A stretch of DNA of 64,000 nt from Bradyrhizobium sp. CCGB12 (GTDB lineage: Bacteria; Pseudomonadota; Alphaproteobacteria; Rhizobiales; Xanthobacteraceae), in contig NZ_JANADO010000001.1 of NCBI RefSeq assembly GCF_024199845.1, positions 186,001 through 250,000 on the forward strand. Direction: 5' to 3'. Below are positions 35,853 through 44,793 of this stretch, one piece after another. How positions within the stretch are numbered: position 1 is the stretch's first letter; each line of letters starts with the position of its first letter. The notes below the pieces were generated by a model. It was not told the DNA's origin. It searched no databases and was given only the letters and a program-made list of their open reading frames with translations. The position numbers and the translations under genes are program-made.

Positions 35853-37041
35853 TCTCGGATTCCAGGGTGCCGCCCGCGAAATTGCGGTAGAGGAAGCGAT
35901 TGGTTTCGCCCTCTGCCTCGCGCTCGGCCTGCTTGAAGATGGTCTCGTGCAGCGGCGACAGCGCGCAGGCGGGATCGGTGTTGGCGGCATCGCCGGTCAG
36001 CGCAAAGGCCTGACAGCGGCAGCCGCCGAAATCGATCTCGCGGAATTCGCAAGTCTTGCACGGCTCCTTCATCCAGCCGGTGCCGCGATAGCGGTTGAAG
36101 GCGTCCGAGTTCTGCCAGATCCAGGCGATCGAATGGTTGGAGCGCACCGACAAGAAGTCGAGCCCGGTGATGCTCTCGGCGGCGTGGCAGGGCAGCACCT
36201 TGCCGGCCGGCGAGATGTTGAAGAACTGCCGGCCCCAGCCGCCCATGCACTTCTTCGGCCGCAGCGCGTAATAGTCGGGAACGACGTAGTCGATCGTGAG
36301 CCGGCCCTTGAGCCGCTCGCGGGCCTCCTCGACCAGACGGGTGCATTCGTCGAGCTGCGCTACGGTCGGCATCAGCGCGGCGCGGTTCTTCAGCGCCCAG
36401 CCGTAATATTGCACGTTGGCGACCTCGAGCCGGTCGGCGTCGAGATCGAGCGACATCTGGATGATGTCGGGGAGCTGGTGCAGGTTCTGCCGGTGCATCA
36501 CCGCATTCACGGTGAGCGGCAGATCGAGCTCGCGAGTCCATTTCGCCACTTCGAGCTTCTTGCGATGGCCGCCTTTGTAGCCTGCGACGCGGTCGGCAAG
36601 GCCTTCCTCGATGCCCTGGAAAGAGATTTGCACGTGGCAGAGCCCGGCATCGGCGAGCTCGCTCAGCCGCTCGCGCGTCAGCAGCACGGCCGAGGTGATC
36701 AGGTTGGTGTAGAGGCCGACGTCGCTGGCATGCCTGACCAGCTCGACCAGGTCCTTTCGCGCCGTCGGCTCGCCGCCGGAGAAGTGCACCTGGAGCACGC
36801 CGATCTCGGCGAGCTCGCTCAAGACCTTCTTCCATTCGTCGGTGGTCAGCTCCTTGCCCGAGCGGTCGAGCTCGACCGGGTTGGAGCAATAGGGGCATTG
36901 CAGCGGGCAGCGATGGGTGATCTCGAGCAGCACGGCGAGCGGAATGCCGAACGTCTCCGCGGTCGAGCGCTGCTTCTCCAGCACGGCGAGGCTGTCGCTT
37001 GTCTCAAGCGGGACTATGGGACTGCCGAGCACATCGCTCAT
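35842..37041 (-). CDS. pqqE: PqqA peptide cyclase (radical SAM)
   Basis: A 399-residue radical SAM protein that links Glu and Tyr side chains of PqqA, with PqqD as partner. The CxxxCxxC cluster motif is THRCPLQCPYC; the SPASM region has CMGGWGRQFFNISP, CKTCEFREIDFGGCRCQA and a final Cys near DPAC. Full length. Overlaps pqqD by ATGA. Confidence 0.96.
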   Translation of the reverse strand: MSDVLGSPIVPLETSDSLAVLEKQRSTAETFGIPLAVLLEITHRCPLQCPYCSNPVELDRSGKELTTDEWKKVLSELAEIGVLQVHFSGGEPTARKDLVELVRHASDVGLYTNLITSAVLLTRERLSELADAGLCHVQISFQGIEEGLADRVAGYKGGHRKKLEVAKWTRELDLPLTVNAVMHRQNLHQLPDIIQMSLDLDADRLEVANVQYYGWALKNRAALMPTVAQLDECTRLVEEARERLKGRLTIDYVVPDYYALRPKKCMGGWGRQFFNISPAGKVLPCHAAESITGLDFLSVRSNHSIAWIWQNSDAFNRYRGTGWMKEPCKTCEFREIDFGGCRCQAFALTGDAANTDPACALSPLHETIFKQAEREAEGETNRFLYRNFAGGTLESENGT

Positions 37042-37349
37042 GATGTCTTCTCCCGGGCCTCCGTGAGAAAGCTCTTGTCGGCGAGATCTTGGAGCATGAC
37101 GATGACGTCGGCGAGGATCGCCTCGCGCGGCGCGGCATATTTCGCCGCGAGCTGATCGGCGACGTCGCCGACATTGCGCTCGCCGTCACAGAGCTGCAAG
37201 ACCTCGACCGCGATCTCGTCCGGCGCCAGCACCCGTTCCGGCGCCAGGATCACCCAGACTTGCCGCGTGTCGTCATATTTCAGCTTGGCGTGCCGCGGCA
37301 GCACGGGGCGGCTTGCCTCGCTGACGCTGATGTTACGCGGCCCGGCCAT
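37038..37349 (-). CDS. pqqD: PqqD peptide chaperone
   Basis: A 103-residue RRE-type protein that binds PqqA and presents it to PqqE. It has the usual pattern RPVLPRHAKLKYDDTRQVWV, ILAPERVLAPDEIAVEVL and a C-terminal helix. The ATG at 37349 gives the family length; the longer frame upstream overlaps pqqC. It starts 11 bp after pqqC. Confidence 0.94.
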   Translation of the reverse strand: MAGPRNISVSEASRPVLPRHAKLKYDDTRQVWVILAPERVLAPDEIAVEVLQLCDGERNVGDVADQLAAKYAAPREAILADVIVMLQDLADKSFLTEAREKTS

Positions 37350-37360
37350 TGTTGTTCCTC

Positions 37361-38140
37361 TTAGCTCGCTTTGGGCACGAACGCGCCCGGCGGAATGTGG
37401 CCCTCGACATAGGCGTGCTGGAGCGCATCGAGCTGCACCCACAGCACGTTTGTCTTGAAGATCAGCGCGTTGCACACCTGCGCGCGCTGCTCCGGCGTCG
37501 TGGCATGCGCCTTGACATAGTCGAGCGCGAAGCCGGCATCGCGCGGCGCCTGCGCAAGACGCCGCTTGAAGTAGCTCATGATATCAGGATTGACGAAGTC
37601 GTAGTGCTCCAGCATGCCGGAGATGCGCTCTTCGTGCAGGTTCGGTGCGAACAGCTCGGTGAGCGAGGAGGCGATCGCCTCCAGCGGGCTCTTCTCGCGG
37701 CAGTAGTGGACGTAAGCCTCCACCGCAAAACGCGTCGCCGGTAGAATGCCTTCGGTCGATTCCACATAGGCCGAGTCGAGGCCGAGGCCCTCGGTCAGCT
37801 TCAGCCAGCGCTCGATGCCGCCCTCGCTGCCGACATCGCCGTCATGATCCTCGATGCGGTGGCGCCATTCGAGGCGCGTGGCGCGGTCGCGGAAGCGCGA
37901 GATCACCACCGCGTCCTTGATCGGGATCGTGCTCTGGTAATAGTAGCGGTTGAGCGCCCAGGCCTGCACCTGACCCTTGTTCAGCTTGCCGCCGTGCAAG
38001 AGCTTATGGAACGGATGCAGGCTGTGATAGCGCGTGGCGCCGATATGGCGCAGCGTCGCCTCCAGCTCTTCGGCCGAGTTGAGCTTCAAATCCTTGCCGA
38101 TCGAGAGCGCGGTCATTCCTGTCATTGACGCGGCATTCAC
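37361..38140 (-). CDS. pqqC: pyrroloquinoline-quinone synthase
   Basis: A 259-residue all-helical cofactorless oxidase that performs the last ring closure and eight-electron oxidation to PQQ. Motifs: RYHSLHPFHKLLHGGKL, YYYQSTIPIKDA and RIEDHDGD; the family's catalytic His residues lie in these segments. The start is GTG overlapping the pqqB stop (GTGA). Confidence 0.96.
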   Translation of the reverse strand: MNAASMTGMTALSIGKDLKLNSAEELEATLRHIGATRYHSLHPFHKLLHGGKLNKGQVQAWALNRYYYQSTIPIKDAVVISRFRDRATRLEWRHRIEDHDGDVGSEGGIERWLKLTEGLGLDSAYVESTEGILPATRFAVEAYVHYCREKSPLEAIASSLTELFAPNLHEERISGMLEHYDFVNPDIMSYFKRRLAQAPRDAGFALDYVKAHATTPEQRAQVCNALIFKTNVLWVQLDALQHAYVEGHIPPGAFVPKAS

Positions 38141-39066
38141 AGCACGATCTCCGTTCCATCCGCAGGTATCTGCCAGCCCGCCGCCTCAGCGGCCTTGCGC
38201 TCGGTCGAGCCGGGCAGCAGCGCCGGGTTCGAGTTATTGATATGCAGAAATATCTTCGTGTCGATATCGAGATCGGCCAGCCGCGCGATCGCGCCATCGT
38301 GACCGGACATCGCGACATGTCCCATGCTCTTGCCGGTCTTGTGGCCGAGCCCGGCCTTGATCATCTCGTCGTCCTGCCAGACCGTGCCGTCGAAGAACAC
38401 CAGCGCCGCGCCGTCGATCTCGGCCTTGAGCGCATCGGTCACCTCGGCGCAGGCCGCGATGAAGTAGAAGCACTTGCCGGTGGTCTTGTCGGTGATCTTG
38501 AGGCCCAACGTATCGCCGTCGCCGGTCTCGCCGCCCGGATGCGCCTTGCCTTCCAGATACCAGGCCGACTTGCCCGGCACCGCGAACGGCAGCACCTCGA
38601 TCCCCGAACGCGCGCCATCCGGCAGCCGCGGCTCGAACGGCTCGCCGATCTCGGTCGGCTGGCGCCGTACGTTCCTCTCGTTCAGCACGTTGAAGATACT
38701 GTTGGCCTTCAGGATCGCCAGCACCTTCTCATGCGCGTAGACCGTGAAGGGCGAGCCCTCGCGCATCGACAGCAGGCCCGCGACCGCGTCCACTTCGCCG
38801 TTGGTCAGGATCACGCCCGCAATGGGCGTATGGCGCAGCGCGCCCGCCTTCGGATGCAGTTGCGGCGTGGCGTTCAATTGCTGGCGAAGATCGGGGGAGG
38901 CGTTGATCAGGAACCAATGCTCGCCGTCCCCGCTGAACGCAACCGACGCCTGGGTTCTTTGAAGGTCATGGCCGCTGGCACGGGCCGCTCGGCAGCCCTC
39001 GCAGCCGCAATTCCATTGCGGCACTCCGCCGCCGGCTGCGGCGCCCAGGACGACGACGCGAAGCAT
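38137..39066 (-). CDS. pqqB: PqqB, metallo-beta-lactamase-fold PQQ biosynthesis protein
   Basis: A 309-residue protein with the metallo-beta-lactamase fold. It begins MLRVVVLGAAAGGGVPQWNC, with the Cys-rich CGCEGC next, then NASPDLRQQL, GVILTNGEVDAVAGLL, VFFDGT and HINNSNPAL. PqqB is a non-heme iron hydroxylase of the tyrosine moiety in recent work. The ATG at 39066 was chosen by family alignment. Confidence 0.95.
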   Translation of the reverse strand: MLRVVVLGAAAGGGVPQWNCGCEGCRAARASGHDLQRTQASVAFSGDGEHWFLINASPDLRQQLNATPQLHPKAGALRHTPIAGVILTNGEVDAVAGLLSMREGSPFTVYAHEKVLAILKANSIFNVLNERNVRRQPTEIGEPFEPRLPDGARSGIEVLPFAVPGKSAWYLEGKAHPGGETGDGDTLGLKITDKTTGKCFYFIAACAEVTDALKAEIDGAALVFFDGTVWQDDEMIKAGLGHKTGKSMGHVAMSGHDGAIARLADLDIDTKIFLHINNSNPALLPGSTERKAAEAAGWQIPADGTEIVL

Positions 39067-39194
39067 GATCCGTCTCCTGGAGGGAACGCTGCGAGGTGGA
39101 TCTCGGGTCGACACGGATGCCGACAAAGATCATGTCTTCCGGCAACCTAATGTGACGAAAGATCCACCTGCGCTGAACGCAGATCGCCCGCCGC

Positions 39195-39275
39195 TTACTT
39201 GCGGGTGGCGCTCACATACATATTGATTTCCATGCCACAGGGCACTTCGACGATCTTCGGGGCTTTCCAGGCCAT
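39195..39275 (-). CDS. pqqA: PqqA, PQQ precursor peptide
   Basis: A 26-residue peptide, MAWKAPKIVEVPCGMEINMY followed by VSATRK. It contains the invariant Glu and Tyr (E16 and Y20, spacing E-x-x-x-Y) that PqqE joins to form the PQQ skeleton. A GAGAG Shine-Dalgarno precedes the ATG. A 128-bp gap separates it from pqqB; this includes a small CTGCG/CGCAG stem that could lower downstream transcription, as is known for pqqA in other species. Confidence 0.96.
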   Translation of the reverse strand: MAWKAPKIVEVPCGMEINMYVSATRK

Positions 39276-39521
39276 TTGGCTCTCCATTTTCGCGAATTCG
39301 GACGTATCCGCCCACGGTTAAATTAGTGCGGGCAGAAAACTTCGCCAGTGAAATTTTCCCGAGAAGGCCATGTTGCGATGCGAAAATGATGCTGGAACTT
39401 CACTTCTCACGACGCTGCCTTGCGCATGGCGCATTCGGTCGCGAACGCTGTCCTGATAAAGCAGTTGTGAGTGCAGTGCAGCTTTCAATCCGGTACAGGC
39501 GATCCAAACTGGACTTTCGTG

Positions 39522-39779
39522 ATGCCCAGATACTTCTTCAACACCCGCATCGGCGACGAATTGATCGTGGATCCCGACGGCGAGGACCTGCGCAATCCCG
39601 ATCGCGCCTGGGAGGTCGCCCGCCAGATGATCCTGGAGGTGGTGAAGTCGGAGGGCGCCCAGCCGGCGCTGCTGGAGGCCGTCATCGAGGTCACCGACGT
39701 CGCGGGGGAGATCGTGCTGGAGTTCCCCTTCACCGAGGCGCTGCTGGACATGCCGGACCAGTCCGCGACGAGGCATTAG
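39522..39779 (+). CDS. DUF6894 small protein
   Basis: An 85-residue protein with the DUF6894 pattern: MPRYFFNTRIGDELIVDPDG at the N-terminus, DLRNPDRAWEVARQMILEVV, then a strand EIVLEFPFTEAL. Common as small stand-alone proteins in Rhizobiales; function unknown. It lies divergent to pqqA with a 246-bp gap in which no other gene was seen. Confidence 0.75.
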   Translation: MPRYFFNTRIGDELIVDPDGEDLRNPDRAWEVARQMILEVVKSEGAQPALLEAVIEVTDVAGEIVLEFPFTEALLDMPDQSATRH

Positions 39780-39813
39780 GCCCGGCGGGGTGGCCGGCCC
39801 CAGCTCTCTCCAC

Positions 39814-39900
39814 CGTCATTGCGAGGAGCCCTTGCGACGAAGCAATCCAGACTGCTTCCGCAGAGGCGGTCTGGATTGCTTCGCTGCGCTCGCAATGACG
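39814..39900. repeat. CGTCATTGCGAG palindromic repeat
   Basis: An 87-bp imperfect palindrome starting CGTCATTGCGAGGAGC and ending GCTCGCAATGACG, with GAAGCAATCCAG and CTGGATTGCTTCG as inner arms. Same family as the elements at 42169, 43461-44241, 44658, 46328 and 48676. Confidence 0.85.
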
Positions 39901-40003
39901 GGTGAATGCAGCAATCCGAGCCCCAGGGCCCTTCGCCCTGCGAAATCCGCATGGCTTTGCCGCGTTCCCGGCGCTAAAAGACGCCGGTCATACGGAGCAA
40001 GCC

Positions 40004-41404
40004 ATGCAAGATCTCTGGCGCCTGTCGGCTGCCGACCTCGCCGCCCTCGTCAAATCCAGAAAGGTCTCCGCCAGGGAGGCCGCCGCGGCCGGTCTCGCCC
40101 GCCTGGACGCCGTCAATCCCCGGCTGAACGCGGTGATCGACCACCGCCCGGACGACGTGCTCAAGCAGGCTGACGCCGTCGATGCCGCCATTGCGCGGGG
40201 CGAAGACCCCGGCGTACTCGCCGGTGTGCCCGTCACCATCAAGGCCAATGTCGACCAGGAGGGCTTTGCCACCACCAATGGCCTGAAGCTCCAGCGCGAC
40301 GTGATCGCGCGCGAGGACAGTCCGGTCGTCGCCAATTTCCGCAAAGCCGGCGCAATTCTCCTTGGCCGGACCAATTGCCCGGCCTTCTCCTATCGCTGGT
40401 TCACCACCAATCTGATTCATGGCGATACTAAGAACCCCAGGGATCCCTCACTGACGCCGGGCGGCTCCTCGGGCGGCGCCGGCTCGGCGGTCGCGGCCGG
40501 CATCGGCCACATCGCCCATGGCACCGACATCGCCGGCTCGATCCGCTATCCCGCCTATGCCTGCGGCGTGCACGGCCTGCGCCCGACGCTCGGCCGCATC
40601 CCTGCCTTCAATCCGGCGCTGCCAGAGCGCCCGATCGGGCCGCAGATCATGGCCGTCTCGGGCCCGCTGGCGCGCACCGTCAACGACCTCAGGATTTCGC
40701 TCGCGGCCATGTCGGCCCGCGACATCCGCGATCCCTGGTTCGTGCCGGTGCCGCTGGAAGGCCCGGCGAGACCAAAGCGCGCTGCGCTCTGCCTCAACCC
40801 GGGCGGCCTTGCCACCACGGCGGAGGTCAAGGCCGCGGTGAGCGATGCCGGCAAGCGGCTGGAGCGTGCCGGCTGGACCGTCGACGTCATCGAGGACACG
40901 CCGTCGATGCGCGAAGCGGTCGAATGGCAGATCAAGCTCTGGCTCGGCGACGGTTATGAAGCGCAGCTCGAGATGGCTGAGCGCGAGGGCGATCCCGGCG
41001 CGCTTGCTTGCCTGCGCGGCAACCGCAGCAGGGTCACGCCGATGGACCAGGCGAACTACGCGAAGGCACTGACGCGCCGCGCCACGCTCACGCGCGAGTG
41101 GATGCTGTTCTTCGAGCAATATGCGGTCCTGCTGACGCCGGTGTCCGGCGAATTGCCGTTCCCCGACCATCTCGACCGCAAGGACGATGAATCCTTCAAG
41201 CGCGTCTGGGAAGCGCAGCTGCCGCAGATCGCGATTCCCTTCATGGGATTGCCGGGACTCGTGGTCTCCACCGGCCTCGTCGGCAAGGCGCCGGTCGGCG
41301 TGCACATCGTCTCCGGCCGTTATCGCGAGGACCTTTGTCTTCTCGCAGGCGAGGCGATCGAGGCGGGCGGTGTGCCGCCGTCGCCGATCGACCCGGTGGG
41401 TTAG
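40004..41404 (+). CDS. amidase (amidase signature family)
   Basis: A 466-residue amidase. The Ser-cisSer-Lys triad can be seen: Lys in VPVTIKANVDQEG, cis-Ser in TPGGSSGGAGSAVAAG and nucleophile Ser in DIAGSIRYPAYACG. No GatCAB partners are nearby, so it is probably a catabolic amidase rather than GatA. The ATG at 40004 has GGAG upstream; the frame remains open further upstream without a good start. The next gene begins 2 bp after its stop. Confidence 0.88.
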   Translation: MQDLWRLSAADLAALVKSRKVSAREAAAAGLARLDAVNPRLNAVIDHRPDDVLKQADAVDAAIARGEDPGVLAGVPVTIKANVDQEGFATTNGLKLQRDVIAREDSPVVANFRKAGAILLGRTNCPAFSYRWFTTNLIHGDTKNPRDPSLTPGGSSGGAGSAVAAGIGHIAHGTDIAGSIRYPAYACGVHGLRPTLGRIPAFNPALPERPIGPQIMAVSGPLARTVNDLRISLAAMSARDIRDPWFVPVPLEGPARPKRAALCLNPGGLATTAEVKAAVSDAGKRLERAGWTVDVIEDTPSMREAVEWQIKLWLGDGYEAQLEMAEREGDPGALACLRGNRSRVTPMDQANYAKALTRRATLTREWMLFFEQYAVLLTPVSGELPFPDHLDRKDDESFKRVWEAQLPQIAIPFMGLPGLVVSTGLVGKAPVGVHIVSGRYREDLCLLAGEAIEAGGVPPSPIDPVG

Positions 41405-41406
41405 CG

Positions 41407-41883
41407 ATGTCCGCGATCTACGACTTCAAGGCCAATTCGCTTCTCGGCGAGGAAGTCGCCCTGCGCCGTTTCGAGGGGCAGGTGCTGCTGATCGTCAACA
41501 CCGCGAGCAAATGCGGCTTCACGCCGCAATACCGCGGTCTCGAGGATCTTTATCGCGATCTCTCGCCGCGCGGCTTCTCCGTGCTCGGCTTTCCCTGCAA
41601 CCAGTTCGGCGCGCAGGAGCCGGGGCAGGCGGATGAGATCCAGGCGTTCTGCTCGACCAATTACGACGTCACCTTCCCGCTATTCGCCAAGATCGACGTC
41701 AACGGCGCCCATGCGCATCCATTGTATGAGTACCTGAAACGTCAGCAATCCGGACTCCTGGGCGCCTCCATCAAATGGAATTTCACCAAATTCCTGGTGG
41801 ACCGTGCCGGCAAGGTGATCGCGCGCTACGCGCCGACCGCACGGCCCGAAGGATTGCGGCAGCAAATCGAGACCCTGTTATGA
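41407..41883 (+). CDS. glutathione peroxidase
   Basis: A 158-residue thiol peroxidase of the glutathione peroxidase family. The peroxidatic Cys is C36 in NTASKCGFTPQY, with the family FPCNQFGAQEPG (Gln) and IKWNFTKFLVD (Trp and Asn) supplying the rest of the active site. Probably cytoplasmic and thioredoxin-linked like most bacterial members. It starts 2 bp after the amidase stop and overlaps the next gene by four bases. Confidence 0.93.
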   Translation: MSAIYDFKANSLLGEEVALRRFEGQVLLIVNTASKCGFTPQYRGLEDLYRDLSPRGFSVLGFPCNQFGAQEPGQADEIQAFCSTNYDVTFPLFAKIDVNGAHAHPLYEYLKRQQSGLLGASIKWNFTKFLVDRAGKVIARYAPTARPEGLRQQIETLL

Positions 41884-42137
41884 GCGAGACAATCATGAGC
41901 GACGAATTTCCCGACCGCCTGTCGGTCGATCCGAACAGCCCGTATTACAACGCGGACATCCTGGCGCGCGACGTCGGCATCCGCTTCAAGGGTGTCGAGA
42001 AGACCAATGTCGAGGAGTACTGCATCAGCGAAGGCTGGGTCCGCGTCGCCGCCGGCAACGCCAAGGACCGCTACGGCAACCCGCTGACCATTAAGGTGCA
42101 CGGGCCGGTCGAGCCGTATTTCAGGGACAAGAAATAG
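41880..42137 (+). CDS. DUF3297 small protein
   Basis: An 85-residue protein matching DUF3297: FPDRLSVDPNSPYYNADIL, DVGIRFKGVEKTNVEEYC, SEGWVRVAAGNAKDRYGNP and TIKVHGPVEPYF. Function unknown. The ATG at 41880 overlaps the peroxidase stop (ATGA); a second ATG at 41895 is also possible. Confidence 0.85.
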   Translation: MSETIMSDEFPDRLSVDPNSPYYNADILARDVGIRFKGVEKTNVEEYCISEGWVRVAAGNAKDRYGNPLTIKVHGPVEPYFRDKK

Positions 42138-42168
42138 TTTTCCGAGCGCGCGCGCCGCGCTCTCTCCG

Positions 42169-42254
42169 CGTCATTGCGAGCGAAGCGAAGCAATCCAGAA
42201 TCTTTCCGCCGAGGCAGTCTGGATTGCTTCGTCGCTTCGCTCCTCGCAATGACG
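42169..42254. repeat. CGTCATTGCGAG palindromic repeat
   Basis: Another copy of the 85-90 bp palindromic element, starting CGTCATTGCGAGCGAAGCG and ending CTCGCAATGACG. It ends 20 bp before the tarD start, so it is part of the tarD leader. Confidence 0.85.
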
Positions 42255-42274
42255 AAAGTGAAAGGCCAAATTCC

Positions 42275-43444
42275 ATGTCCGTCCGCATCGTCGACGTCCG
42301 CGAAATTACAAAGCCGATCTCATCGCCGATCCGTAACGCCTATATCGACTTCACCAAGATGACGACGAGCCTCGTTGCCGTCGTCACCGACGTCGTGCGC
42401 GACGGCAAGCGCGTCGTCGGCTACGGCTTCAACTCCAACGGTCGTTACGGGCAGGGCGGCCTGATCCGCGAGCGCTTTGCCGCGCGCATCACGGAAGCCG
42501 ATCCGAAGTCGCTGCTGAACGCTTCCGGCGACAATCTCGACCCCGACAAAGTCTGGGGCGCGATGATGACCAATGAGAAGCCGGGCGGCCATGGCGAGCG
42601 CTCGGTCGCGGTCGGCACCATCGACATGGCGGTATGGGACGCGGTGGCGAAGATCGCCGGCAAGCCATTGTTTCGTCTGCTCGCCGAACGTCACGGCCTC
42701 ACTGCCAATCCGCGCGTCTTCGTCTACGCCGCCGGCGGCTATTATTATCCCGGCAAGGATCTCTCGATGCTGCGCGGCGAGATGCGCGGCTATCTCGACC
42801 GCGGCTACAACGTCGTGAAGATGAAGATCGGCGGCGCGGGAATCGAGGAAGACCGTGCCCGCATCGAGGCGGTGCTGAAGGAGATCGGCAAGGACGCGCA
42901 GCTCGCCGTCGACGCCAACGGCCGCTTCAATCTCGAGACCGGAATCGCCTACGCAAAAATGCTGCGGGACTATCCCTTGTTCTGGTACGAGGAGGTCGGC
43001 GATCCCCTCGACTATGCGCTGCAAGCCGCGCTGGCCGAGTTCTATCCGGGCCCGATGGCGACAGGTGAAAACCTGTTCAGCCACCAGGACGCCCGCAACC
43101 TGATCCGCTACGGCGGCATGCGCCCCGATCGCGACTGGCTGCAATTCGACTGCGCGCTGTCTTACGGCCTGTGCGAATACCAGCGCACGCTGGAGGTGCT
43201 GAAAACCTACGGCTGGTCCCCCAGCCGCTGCATCCCCCATGGCGGCCACCAGATGTCGCTCAACATCGCCGCAGGCCTGGGCCTCGGCGGCAACGAGAGC
43301 TATCCAGACCTGTTCCAGCCCTATGGCGGCTTCCCCGACGGCGTCCGCGTCGAGAACGGCCACATCACCATGCCGGAGCTTGCAGGCATCGGCTTCGAAG
43401 GAAAGTCGGACCTCTACAAGGAGATGAAGGCGCTGGCGGAGTAG
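42275..43444 (+). CDS. tarD: D(-)-tartrate dehydratase (enolase superfamily)
   Basis: A 389-residue enolase-superfamily enzyme that dehydrates D-tartrate to oxaloacetate. Length and sequence closely resemble the characterised Bradyrhizobium japonicum TarD as I recall it: MSVRIVDVREITKPISSP start, the KxK motif in VVKMKIGG (second Lys as base), metal-ligand stretch VDANGRF, EEVGD and TGENLFS, and the acid His in CIPHGGHQ. It is isolated by repeats on both sides. Confidence 0.88.
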   Translation: MSVRIVDVREITKPISSPIRNAYIDFTKMTTSLVAVVTDVVRDGKRVVGYGFNSNGRYGQGGLIRERFAARITEADPKSLLNASGDNLDPDKVWGAMMTNEKPGGHGERSVAVGTIDMAVWDAVAKIAGKPLFRLLAERHGLTANPRVFVYAAGGYYYPGKDLSMLRGEMRGYLDRGYNVVKMKIGGAGIEEDRARIEAVLKEIGKDAQLAVDANGRFNLETGIAYAKMLRDYPLFWYEEVGDPLDYALQAALAEFYPGPMATGENLFSHQDARNLIRYGGMRPDRDWLQFDCALSYGLCEYQRTLEVLKTYGWSPSRCIPHGGHQMSLNIAAGLGLGGNESYPDLFQPYGGFPDGVRVENGHITMPELAGIGFEGKSDLYKEMKALAE

Positions 43445-43460
43445 GGGGGCAGCGGCGCTA

Positions 43461-44241
43461 CACACTCCGTCATTGCGAGCGTAGCGAAGCAATCCAGTCT
43501 TTCCACAGAGGCAGTCTGGATTGCTTCGTCGCAAGTGCTCCTCGCAATGACGGCGGAGAGGGCAGTAACTTCGTTGGGCGCCTTGCCTGCTGGAGACGGA
43601 TTGCTGGAATTGCGCGGGCTGCCGCCACACACTCCGTCATTGCGAGCGTAGCGAAGCAATCCAGTCTTTCCACAGAGGCAGTCTGGATTGCTTCGTCGCA
43701 AGTGCTCCTCGCAATGACGGCGGAGAGGGCAGTGCCTTCGTTGGGCGCCTTGCCTGCTGGAGACGGATTGCTGGAATTGCGCGGGCTGCCGCCACACACT
43801 CCGTCATTGCGACCGCAGCGAAGCAATCCAGTCTTTCCACAGAGGCAGTCTGGATTGCTTCGTCGCAAGTGCTCCTCGCAATGACGGTGGAGAGGGCAGC
43901 GCCTTCGTTGGGCGCCTTGCCTGCTGGAGACGGATTGCTGGAATCGCGTGAGGTGTCGCCACACACTCCGTCATTGCGAGCGTAGCGAAGCAATCCAGTC
44001 TTTCCACAGAGGCAGTCTGGATTGCTTCGTCGCAAGTGCTCCTCGCATTGACGGCGGAGAGGGCAGTGCCTTCGTTGGGCGCCTTGCCTGCTGGAGACGG
44101 ATTGCTGGAATCGCGTGAGGTGTCGCCACACACTCCGTCATTGCGAACGCAGCGAAGCAATCCAGAGTCTTTCCACAGAGGCAGTCTGGATTGCTTCGTC
44201 GCAAGTGCTTCTCGCAATGACGGTGGAGAGGGCAGCGCCCT
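43461..44241. repeat. 167-bp tandem array, 4.7 copies, each carrying a palindromic element
   Basis: The motif CACACTCCGT begins at 43461, 43628, 43795, 43962 and 44129, each exactly 167 bp apart. A unit contains one CGTCATTGCGAG palindromic element (about 90 bp) plus a spacer with GGCGCCTTGCCTGCTGGAGA. The fifth copy is truncated and has a 2-base insertion (CCAGAGTC). Copies differ by a few bases. Since 167 is not a multiple of three, the long open frames seen across the array shift from unit to unit and are not genes. Confidence 0.92.
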
Positions 44242-44319
44242 CATCTCGCCTATTGAAGATGCTGCTCGTGATCGTCTTTCGGTTGTGGTATCGTGAAGGT
44301 ACTCTCACCGAGTACGATC

Positions 44320-44608
44320 ATGAAGCAGCCCTGCGTGTACATGTTCGCAAATCGTCGCAATGGGACGATTTACGTCGGCGTCACATCGAATCCGCCACGC
44401 CGTGCGTTCGAGCATCGTGAGGGCATGGTCAAGGGCTTTTCGTCGAAGTACGGCTGTAAGCTTCTCGTCTGGTACGAACTGCATGCGACGATGACCGACG
44501 CGATCGCGCGCGAGAAACAGCTCAAGGGCGGCAGCCGCGCGAAGAAAGCTTGCGCTGATCGAGAGCGTCAATCCGGATTGGACGGATTTGTACGAGACAT
44601 TGATCTGA
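44320..44608 (+). pseudogene. GIY-YIG endonuclease-like protein, frameshifted
   Basis: Starts as a small UPF0213-like GIY-YIG protein: CVYMFANRRNGTIYVGVTSN, then FEHREGMVKGFSSKYG and AIAREKQLKGGSRAKK. An extra A in the run at 44545-44547 shifts the frame; skipping it restores the family end LALIESVNPDWTDLYETLI and a stop at 44606-44608. In the current frame translation would continue into unrelated sequence to 44646. Either a pseudogene or a homopolymer error. Confidence 0.75.
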
Positions 44609-44657
44609 GCGGCGGGAAAGCTGTCTGTTTGGATCGAGACGGCTAATGCCTGTTCTC

Positions 44658-44774
44658 CGTCATTGCGAGCGCAGCGATGCAATCCAGAGTCTTTCCGCGG
44701 AGACGGTCTGGATTGCTTCGTCGCATCAGCGCAAAATTGCTACGCAATTTTGTCGCGAGCTCCTCGCAATGACG
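44658..44774. repeat. CGTCATTGCGAG palindromic repeat with extra hairpin
   Basis: A copy of the same palindromic element enlarged to 117 bp by an inserted segment with its own perfect stem, CAAAATTGC-TAC-GCAATTTTG. Confidence 0.8.
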
Positions 44775-44793
44775 ATGTGGTGGGTCTGTTCCC

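Noticed and set aside
39130..39315. 61-codon minus-strand frame overlapping pqqA
   Set aside because: Different frame from the unmistakable 26-residue PqqA peptide.
43461..44241. CRISPR array
   Set aside because: Repeats and spacers are alike in all units, the unit is 167 bp, and no cas genes are nearby.
43470..44244. Family of overlapping 146-164 codon frames with repeated sequence
   Set aside because: They are produced by the 167-bp repeat, which stays open by chance; the frame changes each unit and the sequence is palindromic repeat, not protein.
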